Made by a program: the position numbers and the translations under genes | Assembly (NCBI GenBank): GCA_965231025.1 | Contig: OZ246407.1 | Coordinates: 992,001 to 1,056,000, forward strand | Direction: 5' to 3' | Source of the DNA: PALSA-1335 sp965231025 | GTDB taxonomy: Bacteria > Patescibacteriota > Gracilibacteria > UBA1369 | DNA: 64,000 bases | Part shown: piece by piece, positions 8,332 to 15,911 of the stretch | Layout: the number at the start of each line of letters is the position of its first letter | Numbering within the stretch: position 1 is the first letter of the stretch | Notes under the pieces: model-generated | The model's database searches: none | Told to the model about the DNA's origin: nothing | Seen by the model: the letters and a program-made list of their open reading frames with translations, nothing else

Positions 8332-8538
8332 ATGCCAACCATCGATCCTCAAATCATTGCGGCAAACATGGTATGGATTATTCCCCTGGCCATCTGGGAT
8401 CTGACGTGGAAAGCCGTGAGCATGTGGTATGCCGCCCGGAACGGTCAAAAAGCCTGGTACATCGCCCTCCTGATCATCAACTCCGTCGGCATTTTGCCGA
8501 TCGTCTACCTGCAATTTTTCCGGAAGAAACACCAATGA
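8332..8538 (+). CDS. DUF5652-like small membrane protein
   Basis: 68 residues with two hydrophobic helices (about 12-30 and 40-58). The pattern of a Trp-rich first helix (WDLTWKAVSMWYAAR), then WYIALLIINSVGILPIVYL, matches DUF5652, a short membrane protein common in candidate-phyla bacteria and related to the PLDc_N/YxlE group. Function is unknown. Its stop overlaps the start of the next gene (ATGA), so it is translationally coupled to the YdcF-like protein. Confidence 0.75.
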   Translation: MPTIDPQIIAANMVWIIPLAIWDLTWKAVSMWYAARNGQKAWYIALLIINSVGILPIVYLQFFRKKHQ

Positions 8539-9119
8539 TCCATGGAAAAATCACCTGGAATAAACTAAAAATCCAAAAAGTCCTGCTTGGAATCCTCATC
8601 GCTTTTGGGGCCTGGTTTGGAATTCACACCATATATACCATCGCGGACGGACTCAATGACAACCTCAAAACCGCCGACATGATGGTGGTCTTCGGCAACG
8701 AAGTTTTACCCACCGGAGAACCGTCCGACCGCCTCAAAGCCCGCCTGGACAAAGCACTCGAAATCTACCGACAGGGATACTCAAAAACGATCGTAGTCAG
8801 CGGTGGAACCGGAAAATCAGGTTTCGACGAAGCGGACGTCATGAAAAAATACCTCACCGATCACGGAGTTCCCGAGTCCCAAATCCTGGAGGATCACAAT
8901 GGCACAAACACCCTCAAAACCGCCCAGAACGTGGCACAACTCAAGCCGCAATCCGTCATCCTCGTCTCCCAATATTTCCACATCACCCGGGCAAAACTGG
9001 CCTTCCAAAAAAACGGCATCCAGCAAACCTATTCAGCCCACGCGGACTACTACGAACTCCGCGACGTCTATTCAACCATCAGGGAATTTTTCGGATTCTA
9101 CGGATATCTATTCTACTGA
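8535..9119 (+). CDS. YdcF/ElyC/SanA-family (DUF218) membrane protein
   Basis: 194 residues. One N-terminal transmembrane helix (about 11-32) is followed by a DUF218 domain: MMVVFGNEV, DRLKARLDKALEIYRQG, IVVSGG, then EADVMKKYL, a Glu-Asp at the end of the next strand, NTLKTAQN and VSQYFHITRAKLAF. These positions match the SanA/ElyC/YdcF fold, linked to vancomycin sensitivity and late envelope-polysaccharide steps in E. coli. The exact reaction is unknown. The start is the ATG overlapping the DUF5652 stop by 4 nt. Bases 9120-9259 after it contain only a repeated GAATTC and no clear terminator. Confidence 0.85.
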   Translation: MIHGKITWNKLKIQKVLLGILIAFGAWFGIHTIYTIADGLNDNLKTADMMVVFGNEVLPTGEPSDRLKARLDKALEIYRQGYSKTIVVSGGTGKSGFDEADVMKKYLTDHGVPESQILEDHNGTNTLKTAQNVAQLKPQSVILVSQYFHITRAKLAFQKNGIQQTYSAHADYYELRDVYSTIREFFGFYGYLFY

Positions 9120-9259
9120 TTTTAGTGAAGCCAACACGTACGCCCACGAGAAGACTCAAAAAATGTACAGCAAAAAGACAGCAAAATCATGAGTGGGTGT
9201 CGAAGGACATTACTGACAAATCAACGAGACAAAATCGGCTGCCACCGAATTCTTGGAAT

Positions 9260-10573
9260 TCATCTCTTAAACTGCTCCCTGATCTTTTCCAGCTTTTCTT
9301 TGATCCGCGCTTCAATCCCCCGGTCCGTGGGTTCATAAAACCGCCGCCCTTTGAGTTGATCCGGCAAATGGACCTGCCCGGCCACGCCGCCGTCAAAATC
9401 ATGGGCATACTGGTAGTTTTTTCCGTAGCCCCATTCTTTCATCAGCTTGGTCGGTGCGTTGCGGATGTGAAAAGGGACCTCCAGATTTCCGGTCTGACGG
9501 ATTTCGCGCTGGATCTGCCCGTAGGCTGAATACAGGGCATTGCTTTTGGGCGCCATACTCAAATACACCACGCACTGCGCAAGGTTCACACCGCACTCCG
9601 GCATGCCGTTAAAATGGCAGGCCTGCTGCGCCACAACGGCCTGGCTCAAAGCGTTAGGATCGGCCATGCCAATGTCCTCGGACGCAAAACGGATCAAACG
9701 GCGGGCAATGTACAACGGGTCTTCCCCGCCCTCCAGCATGCGCACCATCCAGTACAGCGCCCCGTCCGGATCACTGTCCCTCATGCTTTTATGCAGCGCC
9801 GAAATAATATTGAAATGCTCCTCCCCTTTTTTGTCGTACCGCAGATTTTTCCGCTGGAGAACTTTCTGGATTTCGTCATGGGAAATCTTGTCTTTCTTCA
9901 CCATCTTCAAAACGATTTCGAGGGTGTTCAGCAGCGACCTGGCGTCCCCGTTCGCGAACTGAACCAGAAAATCGCGTCCTTTCTCATCGATCTCCAACCC
10001 CGGACGTTTTTCCAGCCCGGCAACCTTTTCCACTCCGCGGAGCAAAATTTTCCCCAAAGCTTCCTCATCCAAAGACTTGAAAACAAAAACCTGGGACCTG
10101 GAAAGCAAAGCGGAAATCACCTCAAAGGAAGGGTTCTCCGTCGTGGCGCCAATCAAAATAATCGTTCCATCTTCAACGTGCGGCAACAGCGCGTCCTGCT
10201 GGGATTTGCTGAACCGGTGAATTTCATCCACGAACAGCACCGTGCGTTCGTTCATCTTCCTGCGTTCGCGGGCACGTTCCACCACCTTGCGGACTTCGGG
10301 AACGCCGCCGGTCACCGCGGACATCGTCTCAAACTCCGCCGAAGTTTCCTGGGCAACAATCATCGCCAGGGTCGTCTTCCCCGTACCCGGCGGCCCATAA
10401 AAAATCATCGAGTGAAGCTTGTCCTCTTTAATCAGTTCGCGCAGCAGTTTGCCGTCGCCCACGATCTCCTCCTGGCCAAAGTACTCCTCAAGGTTCTTCG
10501 GCCTCAATAAATGTGCCAGTGGCTGCGACCACAAAGAGCCTTGTTGTTCTTCAAACAGGTTACTCATACGCAT
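9260..10573 (-). CDS. rarA: Replication-associated recombination protein A (AAA+ ATPase)
   Basis: 437 residues, typical for RarA/MgsA/WRNIP1. Acts at stalled forks and interacts with SSB and the clamp-loader machinery. Visible: Walker A FYGPPGTGKTT, Walker B VLFVDEIHRF, sensor 1 LIGATTENPS, arginine finger ALLSRSQVF, then the helical oligomerisation region (SALHKSMRDSDPDGALYWM through LIRFASEDIGMADP) and the C-terminal MKEWGYGKNYQYAHDF. Two ATGs lie close together (10573 and 10567); the upstream one is used here. A terminator belonging to the next gene upstream separates it from 10701-10910. Confidence 0.97.
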   Translation of the reverse strand: MRMSNLFEEQQGSLWSQPLAHLLRPKNLEEYFGQEEIVGDGKLLRELIKEDKLHSMIFYGPPGTGKTTLAMIVAQETSAEFETMSAVTGGVPEVRKVVERARERRKMNERTVLFVDEIHRFSKSQQDALLPHVEDGTIILIGATTENPSFEVISALLSRSQVFVFKSLDEEALGKILLRGVEKVAGLEKRPGLEIDEKGRDFLVQFANGDARSLLNTLEIVLKMVKKDKISHDEIQKVLQRKNLRYDKKGEEHFNIISALHKSMRDSDPDGALYWMVRMLEGGEDPLYIARRLIRFASEDIGMADPNALSQAVVAQQACHFNGMPECGVNLAQCVVYLSMAPKSNALYSAYGQIQREIRQTGNLEVPFHIRNAPTKLMKEWGYGKNYQYAHDFDGGVAGQVHLPDQLKGRRFYEPTDRGIEARIKEKLEKIREQFKR

Positions 10574-10637
10574 TCATGATGACCCTTTTTGCAAAACCGG
10601 GTCAAGAGACAAAATATTTTTTTGAGGAATAACAAAC

Positions 10638-10673
10638 AAAACCCGGGGCGGTTCCAACCTAACCCCGGGCTTT
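10638..10673 (-). terminator. Intrinsic terminator after the Cys-rich mini membrane protein
   Basis: CCCGGGG and CCCCGGG form a GC stem flanked by AAA/TTT, and on the minus strand it is followed by TTTTGTTTGTT. It lies between the stop at 10701 and the rarA start. Confidence 0.8.
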
Positions 10674-10700
10674 CATACTTTTTATGAAACCGTCATGAAT

Positions 10701-10910
10701 CTATTTTTTCTTCCCCATATCCATACTGCAGCCGTTTTTGCACCCGCAGAACAATTTATGCAATCCAAGCGCGATGAAAACCAGCGGCCAATACTTCATA
10801 AGGGTGAATTCCGGCCATACCCCCATGGTACCAAGTAAAAAGAGCACACCGAAGACGAGCATGACCGCGCCGTTGCACATCCGATGGCAACCACAGTGAC
10901 CCATCATCAT
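10701..10910 (-). CDS. Cys-flanked two-helix membrane protein
   Basis: 69 residues. Two hydrophobic helices (about 14-31 and 38-54) resemble the LiaF/DUF5668 transmembrane pair, with a short WPEF-type turn between them and a WPLVFIALGL second helix. Both ends carry metal-site-like cysteines: HCGCHRMC before helix 1 and CGCKNGCSMDMG after helix 2. That pattern could bind a transition metal, but this is inference. It is a monocistronic gene with its own terminator, transcribed away from the HAD gene. Confidence 0.6.
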   Translation of the reverse strand: MMMGHCGCHRMCNGAVMLVFGVLFLLGTMGVWPEFTLMKYWPLVFIALGLHKLFCGCKNGCSMDMGKKK

Positions 10911-11026
10911 AAAAGAAAGAATGAAGAAATAAAAAGGGAGAACGAATATCCGAATTCTAAGCCACTTCCGGCCCGGAGTAAAGAAAAGCGCGCAGAATAT
11001 TGATTAAACACCTGGAAAAGCTTAGC

Positions 11027-12016
11027 ATGGTGTCCAATTTTATGTTTCCACCCATGGAACGGCAAAACGACTACAGCGAATTTCACGGCCCGGAATTCGG
11101 CCCAATTACCGACGTCATCTGGGACGGTGACAACACCATCTGGGACTGGATGAAGTACGCTGTGGAGGCCTACGAAGCCATGGCTCAAACCATCGCGGAC
11201 GAAACGGGAATTCCCGAACCGGAGGTCGCCGCGGCCATGAAAAGGTACTACACCCAGGCGGGAACCATCGAAGACGAACGCATGATTCAGGGTCTTGAGG
11301 CGGAAGGATTTTTCAGGGACGTCCCCGGTTTCAACATGGATCAACTCATTGAAAAAGCCCAAAAGGTTTTTACCGACGTCCGTGACAAAAATTTCCATGT
11401 GTATCCCGGAGCCTATAAAGTCATCAAAACCGTCCGCGAACACGGCATCAACAACCGTGTCCTGACAGACGCCCCCGCACGCCAGGCAAAAGCCCGTCTG
11501 AAACACAAACGGTTCGGGAAAAAACTCCTCAAGCATGTGAACGCCATGCCTTCGCCTGATCCCGACAACCTCCCCGAAATATTCCGCCAGCGTGAAAGAG
11601 AGGGGAAATACAAAGTTGACTTCGAAATCACGGAAATCCCCTGGGAAAAGCCCCACAGCAACCTTGAGGAGATCCTCCGGATGACGCGCGACCAGATCCG
11701 CAAACATGTGGTCATCATCGGTGACAACGACCGCAAAGACATGGAGCTGGTCCGCCGCTACGGATGCCGCGGCATCCACGCCGTGTACGGCGAAACCACG
11801 GAAGATCTGCTCAAAAGACTGCTGCGGTTCGCGCCGGAAAGGGTCGCCAGAAAAAACAGTTCGCCGGGCATGGACGCACCGGCCAGAAACTTTCCTTCTA
11901 CCAGGGAAGAACAGATCAACCTGGCAGACGGCGCAACGGACAAATCCGGCCAGGGCTTGATCATCAAAGTCAAAAACCCGCACGAAATCCTGAAGGTGCT
12001 TGGAATCAAACCATAG
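11027..12016 (+). CDS. HAD-superfamily hydrolase
   Basis: 329 residues from the ATG at 11027; a TTG at 11000 would add nine residues. HAD motifs are clear: motif I VIWDGDNTIWD (Asp nucleophile and acid/base Asp), motif II VLTDAP, motif III Lys in WEKPHS, motif IV VIIGDNDRKDMEL. A helical cap lies between I and II. This makes it a probable Mg-dependent phosphatase of the phosphoglycolate-phosphatase-like group; the substrate is unknown. About 60 residues after motif IV are poorly conserved and of mixed charge. The upstream intergenic region (10911-11026) separates it from a divergent gene. The long open frame on the opposite strand is an antisense shadow. Confidence 0.85.
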   Translation: MVSNFMFPPMERQNDYSEFHGPEFGPITDVIWDGDNTIWDWMKYAVEAYEAMAQTIADETGIPEPEVAAAMKRYYTQAGTIEDERMIQGLEAEGFFRDVPGFNMDQLIEKAQKVFTDVRDKNFHVYPGAYKVIKTVREHGINNRVLTDAPARQAKARLKHKRFGKKLLKHVNAMPSPDPDNLPEIFRQREREGKYKVDFEITEIPWEKPHSNLEEILRMTRDQIRKHVVIIGDNDRKDMELVRRYGCRGIHAVYGETTEDLLKRLLRFAPERVARKNSSPGMDAPARNFPSTREEQINLADGATDKSGQGLIIKVKNPHEILKVLGIKP

Positions 12017-12109
12017 GGAAGAATGCTTGCAAAAAGCCATCTTTTCTCGTACGCTTGAATTTGATCCGATACGTTGCCATTGCGGATCTCATTCATTTAT
12101 TTTTACCCC

Positions 12110-12712
12110 ATGAAATACGAACCAAAACCGCTCCCATTCCGCAAACAGCTAACGGGAATTTCGGAAAAAACCATGCAGATCCATCACGACAAGCTCTACG
12201 TGGGCTACGTAAACAAACGGAACGAAATCGAGGAAAAACTGGCCAAGGCCGACCGTTCCCTGGCCAACGCCACCTACAGCGAATACGGCGAACTCAAGCG
12301 TGAAGAAAGCTTTGCCGCCAACGGCATTTTCCTCCACGAATACTATTTCAACGTCCTGGGCGGAGAAGGGCAACAGGGCGGCGAACTCGTGAAAGCCATA
12401 GAAGCCGAATTCGGATCATACGACAAATGGCTGGAAGATTTCAAAGCCGCCGGCATGGTCGCACGCGGCTGGGTCGTGCTCGCATACGATTTCAACGACG
12501 CCCGACTCCACAACTATCTTTGCGATTCCCACAATCACGGCGGCATCTGGGGCGCCATGCCGATCGTCGTGCTGGATATGTACGAACACGCCTACTTTAT
12601 TGACTACGGTTCCGACCGCAAAACCTACATCGAGGACTACATGAAAAACCTCAACTGGGATTCGGCCAACGATCTCTACAAAAAAGTGATGACCATGGTA
12701 CCAAAGGCCTAG
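12110..12712 (+). CDS. Superoxide dismutase, Fe/Mn family
   Basis: 200 residues from the ATG at 12110. Dismutates superoxide. Metal ligands can be placed: His in TMQIHHDKLY, His in FLHEYYFNVLGG, and Asp and His in VVLDMYEHAYFIDYG. The usual DxWEH signature is DMYEH here, with Trp replaced by Tyr. Fe or Mn preference cannot be called from the sequence. No signal peptide, so it is cytosolic. Neighbours (RarA, MutY, copper export, SOD) fit a cell meeting oxidative stress. Confidence 0.92.
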   Translation: MKYEPKPLPFRKQLTGISEKTMQIHHDKLYVGYVNKRNEIEEKLAKADRSLANATYSEYGELKREESFAANGIFLHEYYFNVLGGEGQQGGELVKAIEAEFGSYDKWLEDFKAAGMVARGWVVLAYDFNDARLHNYLCDSHNHGGIWGAMPIVVLDMYEHAYFIDYGSDRKTYIEDYMKNLNWDSANDLYKKVMTMVPKA

Positions 12713-12794
12713 AGATTCTTCACAAAAACAGCAAAAGGAGGTACAATATTCACAATCGGTCATTGGCCATTCGTAATTCGTAATTTTATTTCAC

Positions 12795-13304
12795 ATGCCT
12801 GCAAAAAAAAGCAAATCCGAACCACGGAGCGGTGGAGCATCAACATTTCTCAGAAGCAAAAAAGGAGGACGCCTCAAGCTTCTCTGCCGCTACTGCCACG
12901 CGGTGTATGAAGGCAAAGGCTGGATCCCATTCGAAAAAATGAATCCGGCGATTATTGACGATCTCAAAGCCAGCACCTGCCCGGCATGCCACGAAATCAA
13001 CGACCACGTCTCCGACGGAGTACTCCACATCGGCGGAGCGGGAGTGAAACCGCACCTCAGGGAAATCCAGGGCCTCATCGCCCACATGGGAAAACAGGCC
13101 GAAGCCAAAAACATCCTCGACCGCGTGGAGCGGGTTGATGCCGAAGGCACCGGACTCGTGGTCTACACCACACTGAACCAGCTTGCAGTCAAAATCGGCA
13201 AAGCCGTGGCAAGCTCGCTCAAAGGCGGAAAACTTGTCATTAAATGGTCCAAGAACGACAAACCAGCCGAGGTCTGGTGGACGTACGACAAGGTAAAAAA
13301 GTAA
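12795..13304 (+). CDS. BCAM0308/NMD3-like zinc-ribbon protein
   Basis: 169 residues. A Lys/Arg-rich N-terminus is followed by a split zinc ribbon: LLCRYCHAVYEGKGW and, about 25 residues later, TCPACHEINDH. The rest has alternating strands and helices ending KLVIKWSKNDKPAEVWW. The spacing of the two CxxC pairs and the downstream pattern (R-E-I-x-G-L-I, V-x-T-T-L-x-x-L-A-x-x-I-G-x-A) fit the small BCAM0308 family, which is distantly like the zinc part of eukaryotic/archaeal NMD3. Biochemical role unknown; RNA or ribosome binding is a guess from that likeness. A 14-bp hairpin begins at its stop codon. Confidence 0.65.
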   Translation: MPAKKSKSEPRSGGASTFLRSKKGGRLKLLCRYCHAVYEGKGWIPFEKMNPAIIDDLKASTCPACHEINDHVSDGVLHIGGAGVKPHLREIQGLIAHMGKQAEAKNILDRVERVDAEGTGLVVYTTLNQLAVKIGKAVASSLKGGKLVIKWSKNDKPAEVWWTYDKVKK

Positions 13305-13334
13305 AAATCTAAAATTATAAAATTTTAGATTTTT
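13303..13334 (+). terminator. Perfect 14-bp A/T-rich hairpin at the stop codon
   Basis: AAAAATCTAAAATT (13303-13316), loop ATAA, AATTTTAGATTTTT (13321-13334). A perfect inverted repeat with terminal T run that overlaps the TAA stop; probably a terminator despite its low GC. A close relative lies upstream of grpE (50233-50262). Confidence 0.6.
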
Positions 13335-13440
13335 AGATTTTAGCGGCCGCTCAGGGGACACACTCCCTCCCCCAAACCTGCCCGGACTTTACATTCCTGA
13401 GGATTTTCTCTATCTTCTGTGGGCAATTTGACCAGAACCC

Positions 13441-13662
13441 ATGAAAGTCATTGTTGACCGAGACCTCTGTATTGGTGCAGCCCCGTGCGTCGCCATCGCG
13501 GGATCCGTATTCCAGCTGGACGATGAAGGCAAAGCCATCGTGATCGATGCCCACGCGGCCGATGACGAAACCATCAAACTCGCCGCGGAAGCCTGCCCCG
13601 TCCGGGCCATTATCCTGTTCGACGAAGAAACCGGAAAGCAGATCTACCCCCCGGAAGCTTAA
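13441..13662 (+). CDS. Small ferredoxin of the 3Fe-4S (P450-partner) type
   Basis: 73 residues. One cluster-binding loop reads DLCIGAAPCVAIAGSVF, with a distal EACPVRAI. Relative to 4Fe-4S ferredoxins (C-x2-C-x2-C-x3-C), the second and fourth positions are Ala, leaving C-x5-C plus the distal Cys-Pro. Three cysteines in this spacing are the hallmark of 3Fe-4S ferredoxins that serve cytochrome P450s and oxidoreductases in actinomycetes (SoyB type). No partner enzyme is adjacent. It is a single-gene unit with a weak terminator after it. Confidence 0.8.
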   Translation: MKVIVDRDLCIGAAPCVAIAGSVFQLDDEGKAIVIDAHAADDETIKLAAEACPVRAIILFDEETGKQIYPPEA

Positions 13663-13710
13663 ACTCGGCCCGGTCATCCTGCCCGGCCCGAAGAGTTTTG
13701 AACATCAAAC

Positions 13711-13747
13711 AAAACCCTCCTCCCCTTTCATCAAGAGGATTTTTTTA
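13711..13747 (+). terminator. Probable intrinsic terminator after the ferredoxin
   Basis: AAAACCCTC pairs with GAGGATTTT (one mismatch) around a loop of about 17 nt, followed by TTTTTTT. Confidence 0.45.
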
Positions 13748-13822
13748 CGAAACCTTGCTACTCCAAACCCCTGAGGTTAGTCTGATTTCTTGACCTTTTG
13801 CGCGCCCCCATACCCCGCCCCC

Positions 13823-14788
13823 ATGGAAATAGACCCTACAATCGCCGGTGAAATCCTCAGTGCGTGGCAAAAAGCCCGGAGAATAACCATCATCTCCCAC
13901 CGCAACCCCGACGCGGACTCCATCGGAAGCAACCTGGCCATACGGCAACTTCTTGAAGCCATGGGGAAAGAGGTCATTTCTGCATGCGTGGACCCGATTC
14001 CACAGGAACTCCACTTCCTTCCGAACGCCATCACATACCAGACCTCGTTCGACCTCAACGCCACGGACCTCATCATCTGCGTAGACGCGGGGTCAACAGC
14101 CCAAACCGGCTTTTTAGACCGCCAGCCCGAAATTCTGCAAAGCGGAGTCCCCATCATCAACATCGACCACCACCCGTCCAACAACGGCTACGGTTCCATC
14201 AATCTGGTCATCCCCGATGCCGCTTCGGCCACCCTGGTCATCTACAACCTTTTCAAACTCATCAACGCGCCCATAACCCCATGCATCGCCTCCTGCCTGC
14301 TCTGCGGACTCTATTTTGACACCGGAAGCTTCATGCACTCCAACACCGGCGAAGAGGTCTACCGGACCGCAGGGGAACTCATGCAGCTGGGTGCCGACAT
14401 GCCGACCATCGTCAAAAATATGTACAAAAACCGCAGCATCAAACAGCTCAAAACCTGGGGCAAAATCCTGGACGGTATGAAGGTCACGCCCAACAACGTG
14501 GTCGTTTCGGGAATCACCTGCGACGAACTCGATGCCTGCTGCGCCAGTTCCGCGGACACGAGCGGAGTCATCGACTACCTGAGCACGGTCAAAGACGCCG
14601 AATTCGCCACCCTGCTGGTGGAAGACGGCAAAGGCAACATCCGCGGCTCCTTCCGCACCCGGAAAAACGAGATCAACCTGAGCGAAATGGCCGGGATGTT
14701 CGGCGGCGGCGGCCACAAAAAAGCTTCGGGCTTCACCATCCCCGGGGAACTCAAAAAGGAAACCATCTGGAGCATTCGACCGAATTGA
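13823..14788 (+). CDS. nrnA: DHH/DHHA1 phosphoesterase, NrnA-like oligoribonuclease/pAp phosphatase
   Basis: 321 residues from the ATG at 13823. Degrades short oligoribonucleotides and pAp in bacteria that lack Orn. DHH motifs: SHRNPDADSIGS (motif I), IICVDAG (II), INIDHHPSNNGYG (III, DHH), and LYFDTGSFMHSNT (IV). The C-terminal DHHA1 domain has MFGGGGHKKASGF, the RNA-binding Gly loop. The length is that of NrnA (about 320). Related c-di-AMP phosphodiesterases (GdpP) carry extra PAS/GGDEF parts that are absent here. The intergenic region before it holds the ferredoxin terminator. Confidence 0.88.
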   Translation: MEIDPTIAGEILSAWQKARRITIISHRNPDADSIGSNLAIRQLLEAMGKEVISACVDPIPQELHFLPNAITYQTSFDLNATDLIICVDAGSTAQTGFLDRQPEILQSGVPIINIDHHPSNNGYGSINLVIPDAASATLVIYNLFKLINAPITPCIASCLLCGLYFDTGSFMHSNTGEEVYRTAGELMQLGADMPTIVKNMYKNRSIKQLKTWGKILDGMKVTPNNVVVSGITCDELDACCASSADTSGVIDYLSTVKDAEFATLLVEDGKGNIRGSFRTRKNEINLSEMAGMFGGGGHKKASGFTIPGELKKETIWSIRPN

Positions 14789-14896
14789 CAACACAAAGGC
14801 GGCCAAAACGTCAACATATCTTCGGGAAAAACGCCTTCCATCCGGGCCTGCCATTTGCTACCATCCAGACACTAGGAATAGTATCTTACAATAGCT

Positions 14897-15904
14897 ATGA
14901 CACCTATTCGTCATGTCCAAAAAAGGGACGGTCAGACCGTGGCCTTCGAGCAGAACAAAATCACCGAAGCCATCTGGAAAGCGGCCCAAAGCGTGGGCGG
15001 CACCGACCGCGAAATGGCGGAAAAAATCTCCAACCAGGTGACGGCGGTACTGGAGGTGTTTTTCAAGGAGAACGGGCCGGCCCCGAGCGTTGAACAGATC
15101 CAGGACCTCGTGGAGAAAATCCTCATCGAAAACGGCCACGCCAAAACCGCCAAAGCCTACATCATCTACCGCGAGGAGCACAAAAAACTCCGTGAGAAAA
15201 AAGAGGAGATTTTGGGAGTGGAAAGACTCAAACTCTCGACCGTGGACGGCCAGAACAAACAGCTCGGCGACTTTATCATCCTGGACATTGAAGACGACCT
15301 GGAAGCCATTTTTGAAGGCATGAAAGAGACGGTCATCATCCACCAGAATAACGAAAAAGCCTGCGTGAACTTTTCGGCCCTCAGGCCGAAAGGTGAAAAC
15401 GTCAAAGACCACGGAGGCCTGGCCAGCGGCCCGATGGCGTTCATGAAGCTCTACGACACCGCCCTCAGCACCATCAAAACCCCGGACCAAAAAAAGAACG
15501 TCCACGTCATGCTCCTCAACGTCAACCACCCGAACATCCAGGAGTTCCTGGACTACGAACAGGCAAACGGCAGACTGGAAAACTTCACCCTCATGGTGGA
15601 AGTCACCGAATCTTTCATGCACGCCGTGGAGGGGAAAACCGACTACGAACTCATCAACCCGGCCAGCCAGAAAGCGGTAAAATTCATCAACGCCCAGCTG
15701 ATTTTTGAACAGCTGATGAAAAACTCACAGACGAACACCGGACCCAAGCCGATCGTCATCGAATATCCCGAAAGTAAACAGCGGAAACACAGCAGCATCC
15801 AGGTCAATCTGCCTTTCGGCGACGAAGCCCAACATGACGCCAAGTCCCCGTCAAAACAGAACGCCCAGGAGGTGGCCCTTCCTCCAATTGAAACTTTAGC
15901 ATAA
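14897..15904 (+). CDS. Truncated ribonucleotide-reductase-like protein: ATP-cone plus partial, catalytically incomplete core
   Basis: 335 residues against 700 or more for RNR large subunits. Residues 3-97 are a normal ATP-cone (allosteric nucleotide-binding) domain. After a gap where about 100-150 residues of the RNR N-terminal barrel are missing, residues 120-250 align by eye with the class I/II core: EDDLEAIFEGMKETVIIH, FSALRPKG, GGLASGPMAFMKLYD, VNHPNIQEFLDYE and NFTLMVEVTESFMHAV. The first redox cysteine (SxCF in RNR) is replaced (GDFIIL), the RRGA loop is lost (KKNVHVML), and the second half with NPCGE and the tail cysteines is absent. The frame is intact, so it may be a living pseudoenzyme or nucleotide sensor rather than debris. 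The gene for the 701-residue protein follows 7 nt later. Confidence 0.75.
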   Translation: MTPIRHVQKRDGQTVAFEQNKITEAIWKAAQSVGGTDREMAEKISNQVTAVLEVFFKENGPAPSVEQIQDLVEKILIENGHAKTAKAYIIYREEHKKLREKKEEILGVERLKLSTVDGQNKQLGDFIILDIEDDLEAIFEGMKETVIIHQNNEKACVNFSALRPKGENVKDHGGLASGPMAFMKLYDTALSTIKTPDQKKNVHVMLLNVNHPNIQEFLDYEQANGRLENFTLMVEVTESFMHAVEGKTDYELINPASQKAVKFINAQLIFEQLMKNSQTNTGPKPIVIEYPESKQRKHSSIQVNLPFGDEAQHDAKSPSKQNAQEVALPPIETLA

Positions 15905-15911
15905 ACACCAC

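Noticed and set aside
8226..8534. In-frame N-terminal extension of the YdcF-like gene
   Set aside because: It overlaps mutY and DUF5652 and its sequence is unlike the family; the ATG at 8535 overlaps the preceding stop by 4 nt.
10907..12040. 377-codon open frame antisense to the HAD gene
   Set aside because: Low-complexity Phe/Val/Asp-rich shadow; HAD motifs I-IV are all on the plus strand.
14897..15904. A normal ribonucleotide reductase with a sequencing frameshift
   Set aside because: The bases after 15904 encode the next gene in good frame and contain no NPCGE or C-terminal RNR sequence in any frame.
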